Part shown: in pieces, positions 17,202 to 26,226 of the stretch
Layout: every line of letters begins with the position of its first letter
How positions within the stretch are numbered: the stretch's first letter is position 1
NCBI GenBank assembly: GCA_903847095.1
Contig: CAINCQ010000002.1
Coordinates: 1 to 34,549 of the forward strand
Reading direction: 5' to 3'
DNA: 34,549 bases
Source: an uncultured bacterium
GTDB taxonomy: Bacteria > Patescibacteriota > Minisyncoccia > Minisyncoccales > UBA5738
Notes under the pieces: generated by a model
The model's input: the letters and a program-made list of their open reading frames with translations, nothing else
What the model was told of the DNA's origin: nothing
Database searches by the model: none
Made by a program: the position numbers and the translations under genes

Positions 17202-18956
17202 ATGACAAAAAACAAAATCCGTTTGACGCGATTGATGGCCGGAATTCTCGCCTTGGCCATGACTCTTTTCCCGGTGCCGATATTTACCGAGGCGGATTTC
17301 GCGGCGCCGGTAACGACGGTTTCAGTGGCAAATACCGCTCCGACGATCAGTGTTGCTTACGAATCGCCGACTTCCGATAATACGACGCCGACCGATGTGG
17401 GCGACAATGTAACTATTTACGCTACGGGGAGCGATGTTAATGGCGACCAATACTGGCTGGCGGTTTGTAAGGGAGCGGGGATAACGAAAGGTACCAGCGG
17501 CGGCGCTCCGACTTGCAATACGGCGGCGTGGAAAATCGCGACTTCAAAACAGACGCAAGCCGTGGCGACTTCCGTCAGCTTTACGATTACTTCCGGTGAA
17601 ACGCTGGAAACGTACGATTGGTATGCCTACGTCTGCGACGATAATGCCGGGGACCAAAAATGTTCGGCCGCGGATCAGGGAAGCGGCGCCTCGGGTTCGC
17701 CTTTCAAAGTTAACCACGCGCCGGGTTTTACCGGTTCATCCAACGATGGCGCAAAAAATCCGGGCGCGCAACAAACGGTCACGGTTTCCAGCGGCCAATA
17801 CAGCGATGGCGATAGCTCCGGCAGCCAGGATCAGGTGAAATTGTACGTGTGTCCGTCGCAGGCGTTCACCGACGGAGCCAGTCCGCATTGCGATGCAACC
17901 GAATTATGCAGTTCCAGTCTTACCACTCCGGGCAATCCCATCACCTGCAATTTTAATCTTGCCAACCCGGTTTCGCACGGTACCAAGCATTATTATCCCT
18001 ACGTTGTCGATACTCACGGCTTGATGAGCGGCGGCGCCGGGCAGGGCGAAGACAAAACTTATTCGGCAAACGATATAAGGCCGACTTTCGCCTCGACGCC
18101 GACCTTGAACGGCGGGAGCGCCATTGGTCTTACCCACGAGAAGACTACCAATAATATCGATGTGATTGGTACGGCCACCGATGATAATGGTTGCGGTGAT
18201 TTGGTTGCGTCCAATACATACGCGGATGTCTGGCAGACCTCATTGACCAGAACCGGTTGCGACAGCGGCGGCGAAGCCAGCGGCAACAACTGTTATTACC
18301 ACGTGACGTGTGCGCTTGATACGGCAACCAACGATTGCACGGGAGGTAGCGACAAGGACGCGGGTTTTAAATGCACTGTTGCTTTCCAATATTACGCCAA
18401 TCCCACCGATACTTATTCGCCCTGGTCTACGGATAGCTGGACTGCCACTTTTATCCCCGGCGACGAACAAACGCTAAACGGGACGGGAGAAAAAAATTCC
18501 AACACGGTGGTAATGAACAGCTATTTAGCGATTGGCCTGGCCGACTCTCCTTATAATGCCATTGCTTACGGAAGTGTGGCGGCTGGCGCTCATACCACGC
18601 CTAATCTGCTTGATTTGACGCACATGAAAGCCACCGGAAATGTGAGTATAGACGCCAGTATTTCGGGCGATCCGATGACGGGACCGGGTACCAGCATACC
18701 GGCCAATAAGCAGAAATATGGCATCGGAGCATCCGCGCCGCTCTGGGGAGCCGGCGGAAACGCGGTACTTTCGGGAACGCCGACCCTTACCGCGCTGCAT
18801 ACTTGCAAAAGCGGATACACTCAGACGCCGGGCTGGAAATCGGTTTATTGGGGAATTGATATTCCGGCCGGACAGGTGGCCGGAGATTACACCGGATCAA
18901 ACACGATTACGGCGGTGGAGAACAATTGGTCGGGCTCCGGTTCTTGGTGCGAATAG
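17202..18956 (+). CDS. Secreted paralog of the giant protein's C-terminal module (584 aa)
   Basis: Signal peptide; VNHAPGFTGSSNDGAKNPGAQQTVTVSSGQYSDGDSSGSQDQVKLYVCPSQAFTDGASPHC... and terminal NTITAVENNWSGSGSWCE match the C-terminus of the upstream protein. Confidence 0.9.
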   Translation: MTKNKIRLTRLMAGILALAMTLFPVPIFTEADFAAPVTTVSVANTAPTISVAYESPTSDNTTPTDVGDNVTIYATGSDVNGDQYWLAVCKGAGITKGTSGGAPTCNTAAWKIATSKQTQAVATSVSFTITSGETLETYDWYAYVCDDNAGDQKCSAADQGSGASGSPFKVNHAPGFTGSSNDGAKNPGAQQTVTVSSGQYSDGDSSGSQDQVKLYVCPSQAFTDGASPHCDATELCSSSLTTPGNPITCNFNLANPVSHGTKHYYPYVVDTHGLMSGGAGQGEDKTYSANDIRPTFASTPTLNGGSAIGLTHEKTTNNIDVIGTATDDNGCGDLVASNTYADVWQTSLTRTGCDSGGEASGNNCYYHVTCALDTATNDCTGGSDKDAGFKCTVAFQYYANPTDTYSPWSTDSWTATFIPGDEQTLNGTGEKNSNTVVMNSYLAIGLADSPYNAIAYGSVAAGAHTTPNLLDLTHMKATGNVSIDASISGDPMTGPGTSIPANKQKYGIGASAPLWGAGGNAVLSGTPTLTALHTCKSGYTQTPGWKSVYWGIDIPAGQVAGDYTGSNTITAVENNWSGSGSWCE

Positions 18957-19146
18957 TTTTTTTCCTGGCAATTTTGCGAAATATCTGGTAAAGAGCGATC
19001 ATACTGTCGAATTAACGCGGGCGGAGGTTTAACTTTTTTATAGACCGCTGATTTTCCCAAGGAACCTAAAAGGGAGCCGGAAGCGAGCTTCCCGGGGGTC
19101 GCGGAAAGAGGGTAAACCCTTGGTTTCCGGTCTCGCAGAGCCGAAA

Positions 19147-19225
19147 GGAGTATTCAGGTACCGTTAATCTTTGAGGATGCTTTCTCTGGCCATTAGGCAG
19201 GGTTTAAAACCACGTCGGGCGAAAC
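19147..19225 (+). ncRNA. Structured leader element, copy A
   Basis: GGAGTATTCAGGTACC...TTTGAGGATGCTTTCTCTGG...CGTCGGGCGAAAC aligns to copy B at 19330-19413. Confidence 0.5.
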
Positions 19226-19329
19226 GCTATCCGGAACATATAATTGATTATTTTATAGATCACGGGCTTGCCCGTGGAACATAAAATGTAGCCAGAGGCT
19301 ACCTTCCCGCATTATGCGGGAAGAAATGA

Positions 19330-19413
19330 GGAGAACTTAGGTACTCCGGAAGTACTCTTCGAGGATACTTCCTCTGGTCGGAGGGCGTGGTTTCATACCA
19401 CGCCGGGCGAAAC
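19330..19413 (+). ncRNA. Structured leader element, copy B
   Basis: GGAGAACTTAGGTACTCCGGAAGTACTCTTCGAGGATACTTCCTCTGG...GGCGTGGTTTCATACCACGCCGGGCGAAAC; three consecutive hairpins. Confidence 0.5.
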
Positions 19414-19442
19414 AACATTTGGAAAATATATATTTGATTTTT

Positions 19443-20363
19443 ATGTCGAACTATAAGTTGCCATATTTGGTTGGAATCTTTTGTTTATATTTACTGCTGG
19501 TTTTGCCTTGCCCGGCTGGCGCGTTTGGGATTTCGCCTCCGCACGTGGTCAACGACCGTCTTTTTCCCGGGGCTCATTATGAACAGCAAATAACGCTTTC
19601 GCGCACCGACGAGGAAAAAGGCGTGAAATGCAAAGTGGAATACGATATTCCCGGTTTTGAAAAATGGATTACGCTTGATCCGGGAAACGAATTTGTGATT
19701 CCGGCGGGAGAGAGAGTAGCTAAACTGGTGGTAAAAGTGGACGTGCCCAAAGACGCGAAGCCCGGGCGGATAACCGGGAATTTGCGGATCACGGCTGCGC
19801 CTTTGGAGCCGGTAGTCGGCAAGATCAATATTGTTCTTGGCGCCCAGGTAGCCATCGATTTGGTCGTGACCAGCGAAAAATTCAGCGAAATGTCGGTGCT
19901 CCAGGTAAAAATCAACGACATCGAACCCGGGTGGAAAGTGAAAGTGGACATGAAAGTCGCGAATAAGGGAAACCAGCCCATTACGCCCGACCGGGTAGTG
20001 ATCGATGTTTATGATTCCAGCTTTAAAAATTTAATTTTATCGGCCCATCAGGACAGGCTGGCCAAAGTAAAAGCTTTCGAAACAAAGGAAGTTTCAGCTT
20101 ATTTCGACCAAAAAAAGCTGGAAGTCGGCCAATATTGGGGAGACGTGAAGGTTTACCGGAATGGGGAGGTTGCCTGGGAGGAAAAGGCGATTTTCACGGT
20201 TCAACCGAAGGGAACGCTTCCGCCTCAGCCCAAAGAGCCGGCATTCGATTTGGACACCATGCCTTTATGGATAATTTATTCGGTAGTTTCGGCCGTTGTT
20301 CTTATTCTGCTCGCGGTTATTTTTATTACGATAAAAAAGATCAGAAGAAAAAAACATAATTGA
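19443..20363 (+). CDS. Exported protein with beta-sandwich-like ectodomain and C-terminal TM anchor plus basic tail (DUF916/WxL-locus-like)
   Basis: Signal peptide; FGISPPHVVNDRLFPGAHYEQQITLSR...PAGERVAKLVVKVDVPKDAKPGRITGNLRI; C-terminal LWIIYSVVSAVVLILLAVIFITIKKIRRKKHN. The track opens it at 19419. Confidence 0.75.
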   Translation: MSNYKLPYLVGIFCLYLLLVLPCPAGAFGISPPHVVNDRLFPGAHYEQQITLSRTDEEKGVKCKVEYDIPGFEKWITLDPGNEFVIPAGERVAKLVVKVDVPKDAKPGRITGNLRITAAPLEPVVGKINIVLGAQVAIDLVVTSEKFSEMSVLQVKINDIEPGWKVKVDMKVANKGNQPITPDRVVIDVYDSSFKNLILSAHQDRLAKVKAFETKEVSAYFDQKKLEVGQYWGDVKVYRNGEVAWEEKAIFTVQPKGTLPPQPKEPAFDLDTMPLWIIYSVVSAVVLILLAVIFITIKKIRRKKHN

Positions 20364-20378
20364 TCTGTGGCGACCGAT

Positions 20379-21875
20379 ATGATTTTTTGGTTGAAAAAAA
20401 ATGCGCTATTGCTGTTGTTTTTTACGCTGGCAGGATTGATTGGCAATCCTGTTTTTTTGTCCCAGCCGGTTTTCGCGCTTGGAATACCCACGTCGATCAG
20501 TATTACGGTTTGCGGCGATCACATAAAGCAAGGAAATGAGTTTTGCGATGAGGGAAGCGATAATAACAAAGTTTATGTTTATGGCGCCAATCCCAAGTAT
20601 TGCAATGTTGATTGCGCTTCCTTTGCTCCGGCCTGCGGCGATACGGTAATTCAGAGCGGGTTTGGCGAGATTTGCGACAGTGCTTCCGGCAGTTGCATGG
20701 TCGGATTATATTCAGGGACTAAAGCCTGCAATGATACATGTGATGCTTGGCTTGATTGCCAAGCGACGGAATACTGCGGAGACGGTATTAATAACGGCGG
20801 GGAAACCTGCGACGGCGGTACCCAAAATTGCACGATCAACGGTTATAACGGCAAAAAAGCCTGTCTTGGCGATTGTACCGGCTGGGGAGATTGCGTAGCC
20901 AGCGACAGTTGCGGGGACAAAATAATCAACGGCGGCGAGATTTGCGACGGCGGTACCCAAAATTGCACGATCAACGGTTATAACGGCAACAAGACTTGCA
21001 ATTCATCTTGCAGTGGGTGGAACCTTTGCCAGACAAGCGAATATTGCGGCGATGGTATCAAGAACGGAAACGAACAATGCGATGGCGGTTCAAGCTGTAC
21101 ATCATTGTGTCAAATAAAGTCTGGTGGAGGTGGCGGCGGTGGAGGAGGTGGAAGTTCGTCGAGCGTAGCTACCAAAGTCATCATGGAGGGCAAGGCGTAT
21201 CTTAAAAGCTCGATTACGATTTTAAAAGACGGCAAAGTTACCACAGTTACGAATGCCGATGAAAATGCTGACTTTAGAGTCGAAATAAGCGATGTAACCC
21301 CGGGTGTTACGACTTTTGGCGTTTGGGCCAAGGATAATGAAGGGCGAAAATCCATTACGTTCAGCTTTACGGTCAATGTTCAAGCAGGTACCACTATCAC
21401 GATCAGTGATATTTTCCTTCCTCCAACCATCGAACTGGATAAGACGGCGGTGCAAAAAGGCGAGATGATAACGATCGAAGGCACGACTGCTCCCTTAAGC
21501 AGAGTTGATATTGTGGTCCAGTCGGCTCCGCCCGGGATTACCAAGACGGTCGCGACCGAAAAGAACGGGATTTATTCTTACAATTTCGATACGAGCGTTT
21601 TGGAAGAGGGCTCCCATCTGGCCAAGGCCAAAGCAACATCGCCGGGAGGGTTAATGGGCAGTTATTCGCAAAGCATGACGTTCACGGTGGGTAATACGGG
21701 TTTTAATTGTCCAAAAAATTCGGATATCAACCGGGACAAAAGGGTGAACTTGGTCGATTTAAGCATTCTGCTTTACAATTGGGGAGTGCCGAAAAACGCC
21801 AATGCCGATATTAATTGCGATAAAAAGGTGAATCTTATCGACTTTTCCATAATGATGTATTATTGGACCGGATAA
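20379..21875 (+). CDS. Secreted Cys-rich-repeat protein with poly-Gly linker, Ig-like region and C-terminal type I dockerin
   Basis: CGDGInNGGEtCDGG repeats (Myxococcus Cys-rich/DUF4215-like); G10 linker; C-terminal DINRDKRVNLVDLSILLYNWG...DINCDKKVNLIDFSIMMYYW duplicated Ca-binding loops. Confidence 0.85.
   Translation: MIFWLKKNALLLLFFTLAGLIGNPVFLSQPVFALGIPTSISITVCGDHIKQGNEFCDEGSDNNKVYVYGANPKYCNVDCASFAPACGDTVIQSGFGEICDSASGSCMVGLYSGTKACNDTCDAWLDCQATEYCGDGINNGGETCDGGTQNCTINGYNGKKACLGDCTGWGDCVASDSCGDKIINGGEICDGGTQNCTINGYNGNKTCNSSCSGWNLCQTSEYCGDGIKNGNEQCDGGSSCTSLCQIKSGGGGGGGGGGSSSSVATKVIMEGKAYLKSSITILKDGKVTTVTNADENADFRVEISDVTPGVTTFGVWAKDNEGRKSITFSFTVNVQAGTTITISDIFLPPTIELDKTAVQKGEMITIEGTTAPLSRVDIVVQSAPPGITKTVATEKNGIYSYNFDTSVLEEGSHLAKAKATSPGGLMGSYSQSMTFTVGNTGFNCPKNSDINRDKRVNLVDLSILLYNWGVPKNANADINCDKKVNLIDFSIMMYYWTG
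20808..20990 (+). repeat. Two identical ~47-bp segments, 135-bp period, in Cys-rich repeats
   Basis: TGCGACGGCGGTACCCAAAATTGCACGATCAACGGTTATAACGGCAA at ~20808 and ~20943. Confidence 0.85.
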
Positions 21876-21934
21876 ACCGATTCATCCAAACGGAAGTTTA
21901 GAAATTTTTTTGGAAAAATATATAATTTATAAAA

Positions 21935-22915
21935 ATGCCAGCGTTAAAATCAGCCATTATAATACTGATTTCCCTTTTCTGTTTTTTGTTTTCCGGCGCC
22001 AACGCCGTTTTTGCGGCGGTCGTTTATTTGGATCCGCCCCAAGGAAATTTCCAGTTCGGCCAGACTTTTATCGTTTCGGTCAAGATCGATACCGGAGGCG
22101 AATGCGTAAATGCGGCCAAAGTGGATATCGCTTTTGACCAGAATGTAATGAGGTTTGTTGATTTTGACCGGGGAAATTCCATCATTTCTTTATGGATGGA
22201 CGCGCCCAGCGGTCAAACCGGATCAAGCGGAAAGATCTCGTTTAGCGGTGGCATGCCCGGCGGTTATTGCGGAGAGATAGCGGGCGTTTCCGGCGAAAGC
22301 AACGTTTTGGCCAAACTTGTGTTTAAAACCGCGGAAATGAGAGTGGTCGCGGATACGGAGCCGGTTTCTGCGACAGTGGATATTTCGGATAGTTCGGAGG
22401 TTTATTTGCATGATGGAGCCGGGACAAAAGCCGCGCTTGTCGCGCGCGGCGCGGTATATAATTTTTTTCAACATACAGGGTTGCCCCGCGACGAATGGCA
22501 GGAAGCAATAAGAAACGACAATACACCTCCCGAACAGTTCGAATTAAAATTGTCCCGCGATCCCTTGATGTTCGATAACCGGTATTTCATTACTTTTATT
22601 ACTACCGACAAACAAACCGGTATTGACCGCTACGAGGTATCCGAAACACCCTTGGGCTCAAAACAAGAAAAGGATCTTTGGGTGGTGGCCGTGAGTCCCT
22701 ACGCATTGAAAGACCAGGCTCTTGGCAGTAAAATAAAAGTGAAAGCCGTTGACAAAGCCGGCAATGAAACTATTGCCGAATTTACTTCTGGCGTAGCGCC
22801 AACTCCCGTAAGGCCGGTCAATTTGGTTTATATGCTCGCGTTCTTAGTCGCGGTTATTGGCATCGGCTGGTATCTGGTCAAAGCGTTCAAAAAAAGATCA
22901 AAGCGCCATGAATAG
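21935..22915 (+). CDS. Membrane-anchored cohesin-like domain protein
   Basis: Signal peptide; VVYLDPPQGNFQFGQTFIVSVKIDTGGECVNAAKVDIAFDQNVMRFVDFDRGNSIISLW... cohesin-like pattern; C-terminal TM and basic tail. Confidence 0.78.
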   Translation: MPALKSAIIILISLFCFLFSGANAVFAAVVYLDPPQGNFQFGQTFIVSVKIDTGGECVNAAKVDIAFDQNVMRFVDFDRGNSIISLWMDAPSGQTGSSGKISFSGGMPGGYCGEIAGVSGESNVLAKLVFKTAEMRVVADTEPVSATVDISDSSEVYLHDGAGTKAALVARGAVYNFFQHTGLPRDEWQEAIRNDNTPPEQFELKLSRDPLMFDNRYFITFITTDKQTGIDRYEVSETPLGSKQEKDLWVVAVSPYALKDQALGSKIKVKAVDKAGNETIAEFTSGVAPTPVRPVNLVYMLAFLVAVIGIGWYLVKAFKKRSKRHE

Positions 22916-24704
22916 GGGAAAAAAAATAAAAAATTACCGAGCATTTTTTGGATTTTTTCCGATCAAATTCTTTGTTTGCCTGGTTTTGTTTTTTTTGAGC
23001 CTGTTTTCTGTTCCCGCCGGGGTTTCAGCCGGCGGCGTTTCTTTGTATATTTTTCCTCCCAGCGGTACTTACAAAATAGGCGATACTTTCACGCTGTCGG
23101 TGAGAGTCGGAAGCGCGGAAGAGGCGATCAATGCGGCCGAGGGTACCCTGATTTTTAATCCAGCCGAAGTCCAGGTATTGAATGTGTCGAGCTCCGGATC
23201 CATATTCAATCTTTGGACCAGTGAACCGTCTTTTTCGAACAGCGATGGAACGGCTAATTTCAGTGGCGGTTCCGCAAAGAGTTTTACCGGAGCGTCGGGA
23301 ACGGTAATGACACTTAGTATGAAAGCGAAAGCCAGCGTTACCACGCAGGTTGGTTTTTCTTCGGGATCGGTGCTGGCCGCCGACGGAAAAGGGACCAATC
23401 TAATCTCGCAAATGAACGGCGGTTCGTATACTTTTTCGCCGGTAATGGTTATCCCTCCTCCGGAGCTTACTCCGCCCGAGATCGAGCAGCCCAATGAAAA
23501 GAACAACGTTCCTTACGCGCCTGTGGTAACTTCGGCGACGCACCCGGACCCGAATCAATGGTATGCCAACAATAGTCCGGAATTCAGCTGGACGGTCCCG
23601 GAGGGAATTACCGCGATTCGATTCTCGCTCGACAATAAGCCTTACGGCGCGCCTGGAGATAGTAATTCGGCCGATATTTTTTCCACAAAAAAGGAAAACC
23701 TGGCTGATGGTATTTGGTATTTTCATATCCAATTCAAAAATAGCGACGGTTGGGGGTCGATTCTGCATCGCAAGGTTATGGTCGATAAAGCTCCGCCCGA
23801 ACCATTTAATGTTTCGGTAGACAATGGTGGAGATCCCACTAATCCGGCGCCGCTTTTAAAGATCGAAACAAGCGACAAGTCGTCAGGTTTAGCCCACTAT
23901 GAATTGAAGATTGGGAGTGCTCCGTTGGTTTCGCTTTCATTGGATGACGTAAAAGACGGTATTTATAAAATTCCGGTACAGGAGCCGGGTATTAAAACGG
24001 CGATCGTCAAGGTGTATGACTTGGCCGGCAACGTTGCTATGGTCACGGTCGAGATTCCGGTTGAGCCTTTGGAAAAACCCGTAATCAATCCTTTGCCGGA
24101 GTCCATCAGAGAGGGTGAAGTTTTGATTGTCCGCGGATCATCGAAATATCCCGATGCCAGAATAGTCCTAAGCGTAAAAAAGGAAGGAGAGGAGCCAACC
24201 GAACAGGAGACAATTACCGATTCCAAAGGTGATTGGGTTTTGGTTTATGAAAGAAGCGTGACGAAAGGCGCTTACCAGATATGGGCAAAAATAGCGGACC
24301 GGCGCGGGGCGGAAAGCATGAGTACCGGAATAGTGACGTTAGCCGTTCTTCCGCCGGTCATCATTAGGATCGGTTATTTGGTCGCCGATTATTTCGGAGC
24401 TTTTATCCTGGTGCTGGGGTTGATCGCCATCCTGGTGCTGGCGGTTTGTTTTGGCCTGTATTTGATAAAACGGATGCGCCGGCATTTAAGGTCAAAAACC
24501 GAAGAGCTTGCCTATAAGATCTACATATCCTATGAGGTGTTGTTGAAAAATATTCACGACGAAATCGAATACCTTGACGGCAAGCCCGGCCTTTCGAAGA
24601 CCGAATCGGCAGTGAGGAATAAATTGCAGGAGGCTTTGAATGAGTCGGAGAAATCGGTAAGCAATGTCATTAAAGACATAGAGAAAGAACTCAAAATAAA
24701 ATAG
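22908..24704 (+). CDS. Membrane-anchored cohesin-like/Ig-like domain protein with cytoplasmic helical tail
   Basis: Start ATGAATAG overlaps the previous stop; YIFPPSGTYKIGDTFTLSVRVGSAEEAINAAEGTLIFNPAEVQVLNVSSSGSIFNLW...; Ig-like segments; TM IGYLVADYFGAFILVLGLIAILVLAVCFGLYLI; charged C-terminal helix. Confidence 0.78.
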   Translation: MNRGKKIKNYRAFFGFFPIKFFVCLVLFFLSLFSVPAGVSAGGVSLYIFPPSGTYKIGDTFTLSVRVGSAEEAINAAEGTLIFNPAEVQVLNVSSSGSIFNLWTSEPSFSNSDGTANFSGGSAKSFTGASGTVMTLSMKAKASVTTQVGFSSGSVLAADGKGTNLISQMNGGSYTFSPVMVIPPPELTPPEIEQPNEKNNVPYAPVVTSATHPDPNQWYANNSPEFSWTVPEGITAIRFSLDNKPYGAPGDSNSADIFSTKKENLADGIWYFHIQFKNSDGWGSILHRKVMVDKAPPEPFNVSVDNGGDPTNPAPLLKIETSDKSSGLAHYELKIGSAPLVSLSLDDVKDGIYKIPVQEPGIKTAIVKVYDLAGNVAMVTVEIPVEPLEKPVINPLPESIREGEVLIVRGSSKYPDARIVLSVKKEGEEPTEQETITDSKGDWVLVYERSVTKGAYQIWAKIADRRGAESMSTGIVTLAVLPPVIIRIGYLVADYFGAFILVLGLIAILVLAVCFGLYLIKRMRRHLRSKTEELAYKIYISYEVLLKNIHDEIEYLDGKPGLSKTESAVRNKLQEALNESEKSVSNVIKDIEKELKIK

Positions 24705-24883
24705 AATACGGCTGCCGTGCCGGCCATCGACAAGCGCTCCTTTAAGCTTCTCAAGATAGACTTTCTTTGACAAAAGTTGTTTTGTGTTGTAATTTAGAGG
24801 AGCTATGTGCTGTCGCTATTTAAAAATACAGGGGAGGGATCGGAATAAATTCAGCCGGTAAGACCATAGGTATCGTTGAAGGA

Positions 24884-25630
24884 ATGTCGAGTTACGGATC
24901 GATCAGGTTCCAGGCGGGTGATTATTTTTCCGTGGCGCGCCTGGATAAAAAAACGGGAAGCATCGAATGTGTCGTGAAAAGATTTTGGTGGCCGGCCCGG
25001 TTTTATAATGCCCACCCTTATTTTCCGTTGTCGCGGTTTGTCCGGTCGATGACGAGGATGATGGTGCTTTTGTCGGGAAAATCCGTCGCGGTTATTGTTG
25101 TTATGTTGTTGGTGGTATCCGCCATAATGCTTCAGGCAATGCTCGTTTCACCGGCAAACGAAATGGCCGTTAGCCGGACCATGGAAACCGGGGTTGGATT
25201 GCTCTACGCTCCGATGGTATTGTCGATCCTTATCGGGTTAAAAAGGCAGGCAGGTTGGCACGGAGCGATGAATATGGCGCTGGCAGCCTATAACGAAGGC
25301 GGAAAAACCGATTTGCTGTCGGTTGCGAAAGAGGACTACATTTACTCTAAATCCTCCGATCGCTTCTATATTCCTTTGTCGGCGGCCGGCGTATTGTCTT
25401 CCGGCCTAGCCGCGGTTTTAACCGCAAACCGGGATTTGACGTATATGTTTGTAGCCGAAGTATTTCTTTGGTTAGACTTTGTCAAAGGGTTCGGCGCGAT
25501 ACCGATTTCATCGCAAGCTTCGCGGCTTTTCCAAAAATGGATTTCCGCGAAACCTCCGGAAGGTATCCAGTTGCTGGTTGCGCAACGAGCGATGAAAGGG
25601 CTTATCGAAGCCCAACGGGAAAGCCGATGA
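24884..25630 (+). CDS. DUF1385-like membrane protein; probably starts upstream of this ATG
   Basis: (IGIVEG)MSSYGSIRF...HPYFPLSRFVRSMTRMMVL..., several TM helices, GWHGAMNMALAAYNEG resembling DUF1385 WHGAEH-type motif; frame open upstream to 24824. Confidence 0.6.
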   Translation: MSSYGSIRFQAGDYFSVARLDKKTGSIECVVKRFWWPARFYNAHPYFPLSRFVRSMTRMMVLLSGKSVAVIVVMLLVVSAIMLQAMLVSPANEMAVSRTMETGVGLLYAPMVLSILIGLKRQAGWHGAMNMALAAYNEGGKTDLLSVAKEDYIYSKSSDRFYIPLSAAGVLSSGLAAVLTANRDLTYMFVAEVFLWLDFVKGFGAIPISSQASRLFQKWISAKPPEGIQLLVAQRAMKGLIEAQRESR

Positions 25631-25721
25631 AAGTCCGACCGGGCTTTCTTTTTTTATCCGGTACTGGACAAAACCGTATTTTATGGTATTTTTTGGCTAG
25701 CTTATTGAGGAGGAAAATGTT

Positions 25722-26129
25722 TTGCAAGACGAATTAAGACGATTGCGGGATCAGAGCGAGGAAGTTTTCGAAGATCTTTTGATCGTTGACGCGCGGATCA
25801 AATTGGGCAGTTCCGAAGAAGCGGTGTTCTGGTTTGCCGGTGTTTCGGAAGAGGTAAGGCGAGCTGTTTTGCTTTCGGTGAATTTGGGTATGATTATATC
25901 CTATACGAAAGCCGGTTATTGCGACCGATGTATTCTCAAACGGCTTTGTCGTTCGCCATACTCGCTTTTTATGCTTTTCGACAAGATGGAAGGCGCTCTT
26001 ACTGACTTGGGCTGCGAGATCGCGGAAATGGAAGCCAAAGGGATGGTTCCAAAAGAAATTGTTGAAATATTGAGAAAGAAGCATGGGACGCCGGATCATC
26101 ACGGATCCAGAACCGAAATAAAAACATAG
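25722..26129 (+). CDS. Small hypothetical protein, TTG start
   Basis: GAGGAGG 8 nt upstream of TTG; terminator AGGGCGG-aaaaat-CCGCCCT overlaps the stop. Confidence 0.65.
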   Translation: MQDELRRLRDQSEEVFEDLLIVDARIKLGSSEEAVFWFAGVSEEVRRAVLLSVNLGMIISYTKAGYCDRCILKRLCRSPYSLFMLFDKMEGALTDLGCEIAEMEAKGMVPKEIVEILRKKHGTPDHHGSRTEIKT

Positions 26130-26226
26130 GGCGGAAAAATCCGCCCTTTTCTTGACTTTGCGCCGATAATGTTTAATATTTACCATTGTGACTAGCTGTT
26201 TTAAAAATCGTTAAAGAGAGGATGTC

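Noticed and set aside
19141-19220. Glycine-riboswitch-like string GCCGAAAGGAG...TTCAGGTA...GAGGAT
   Set aside because: Only loosely resembles the glycine aptamer; key segments are missing and the downstream genes are not glycine-related. Kept as an unidentified element.
1829-19300. Shared 12-mer TAGCCAGAGGCT in the ncRNA (~1831) and the leader (~19291)
   Set aside because: Both are simple AGCC-aga-GGCT hairpins and the flanks differ; not enough to claim homology.
24805-24861. Programmed -1 frameshift at T TTA AAA in the short upstream ORF
   Set aside because: The frame relation to the DUF1385-like ORF requires +1, so the -1 slippery heptamer does not explain it.
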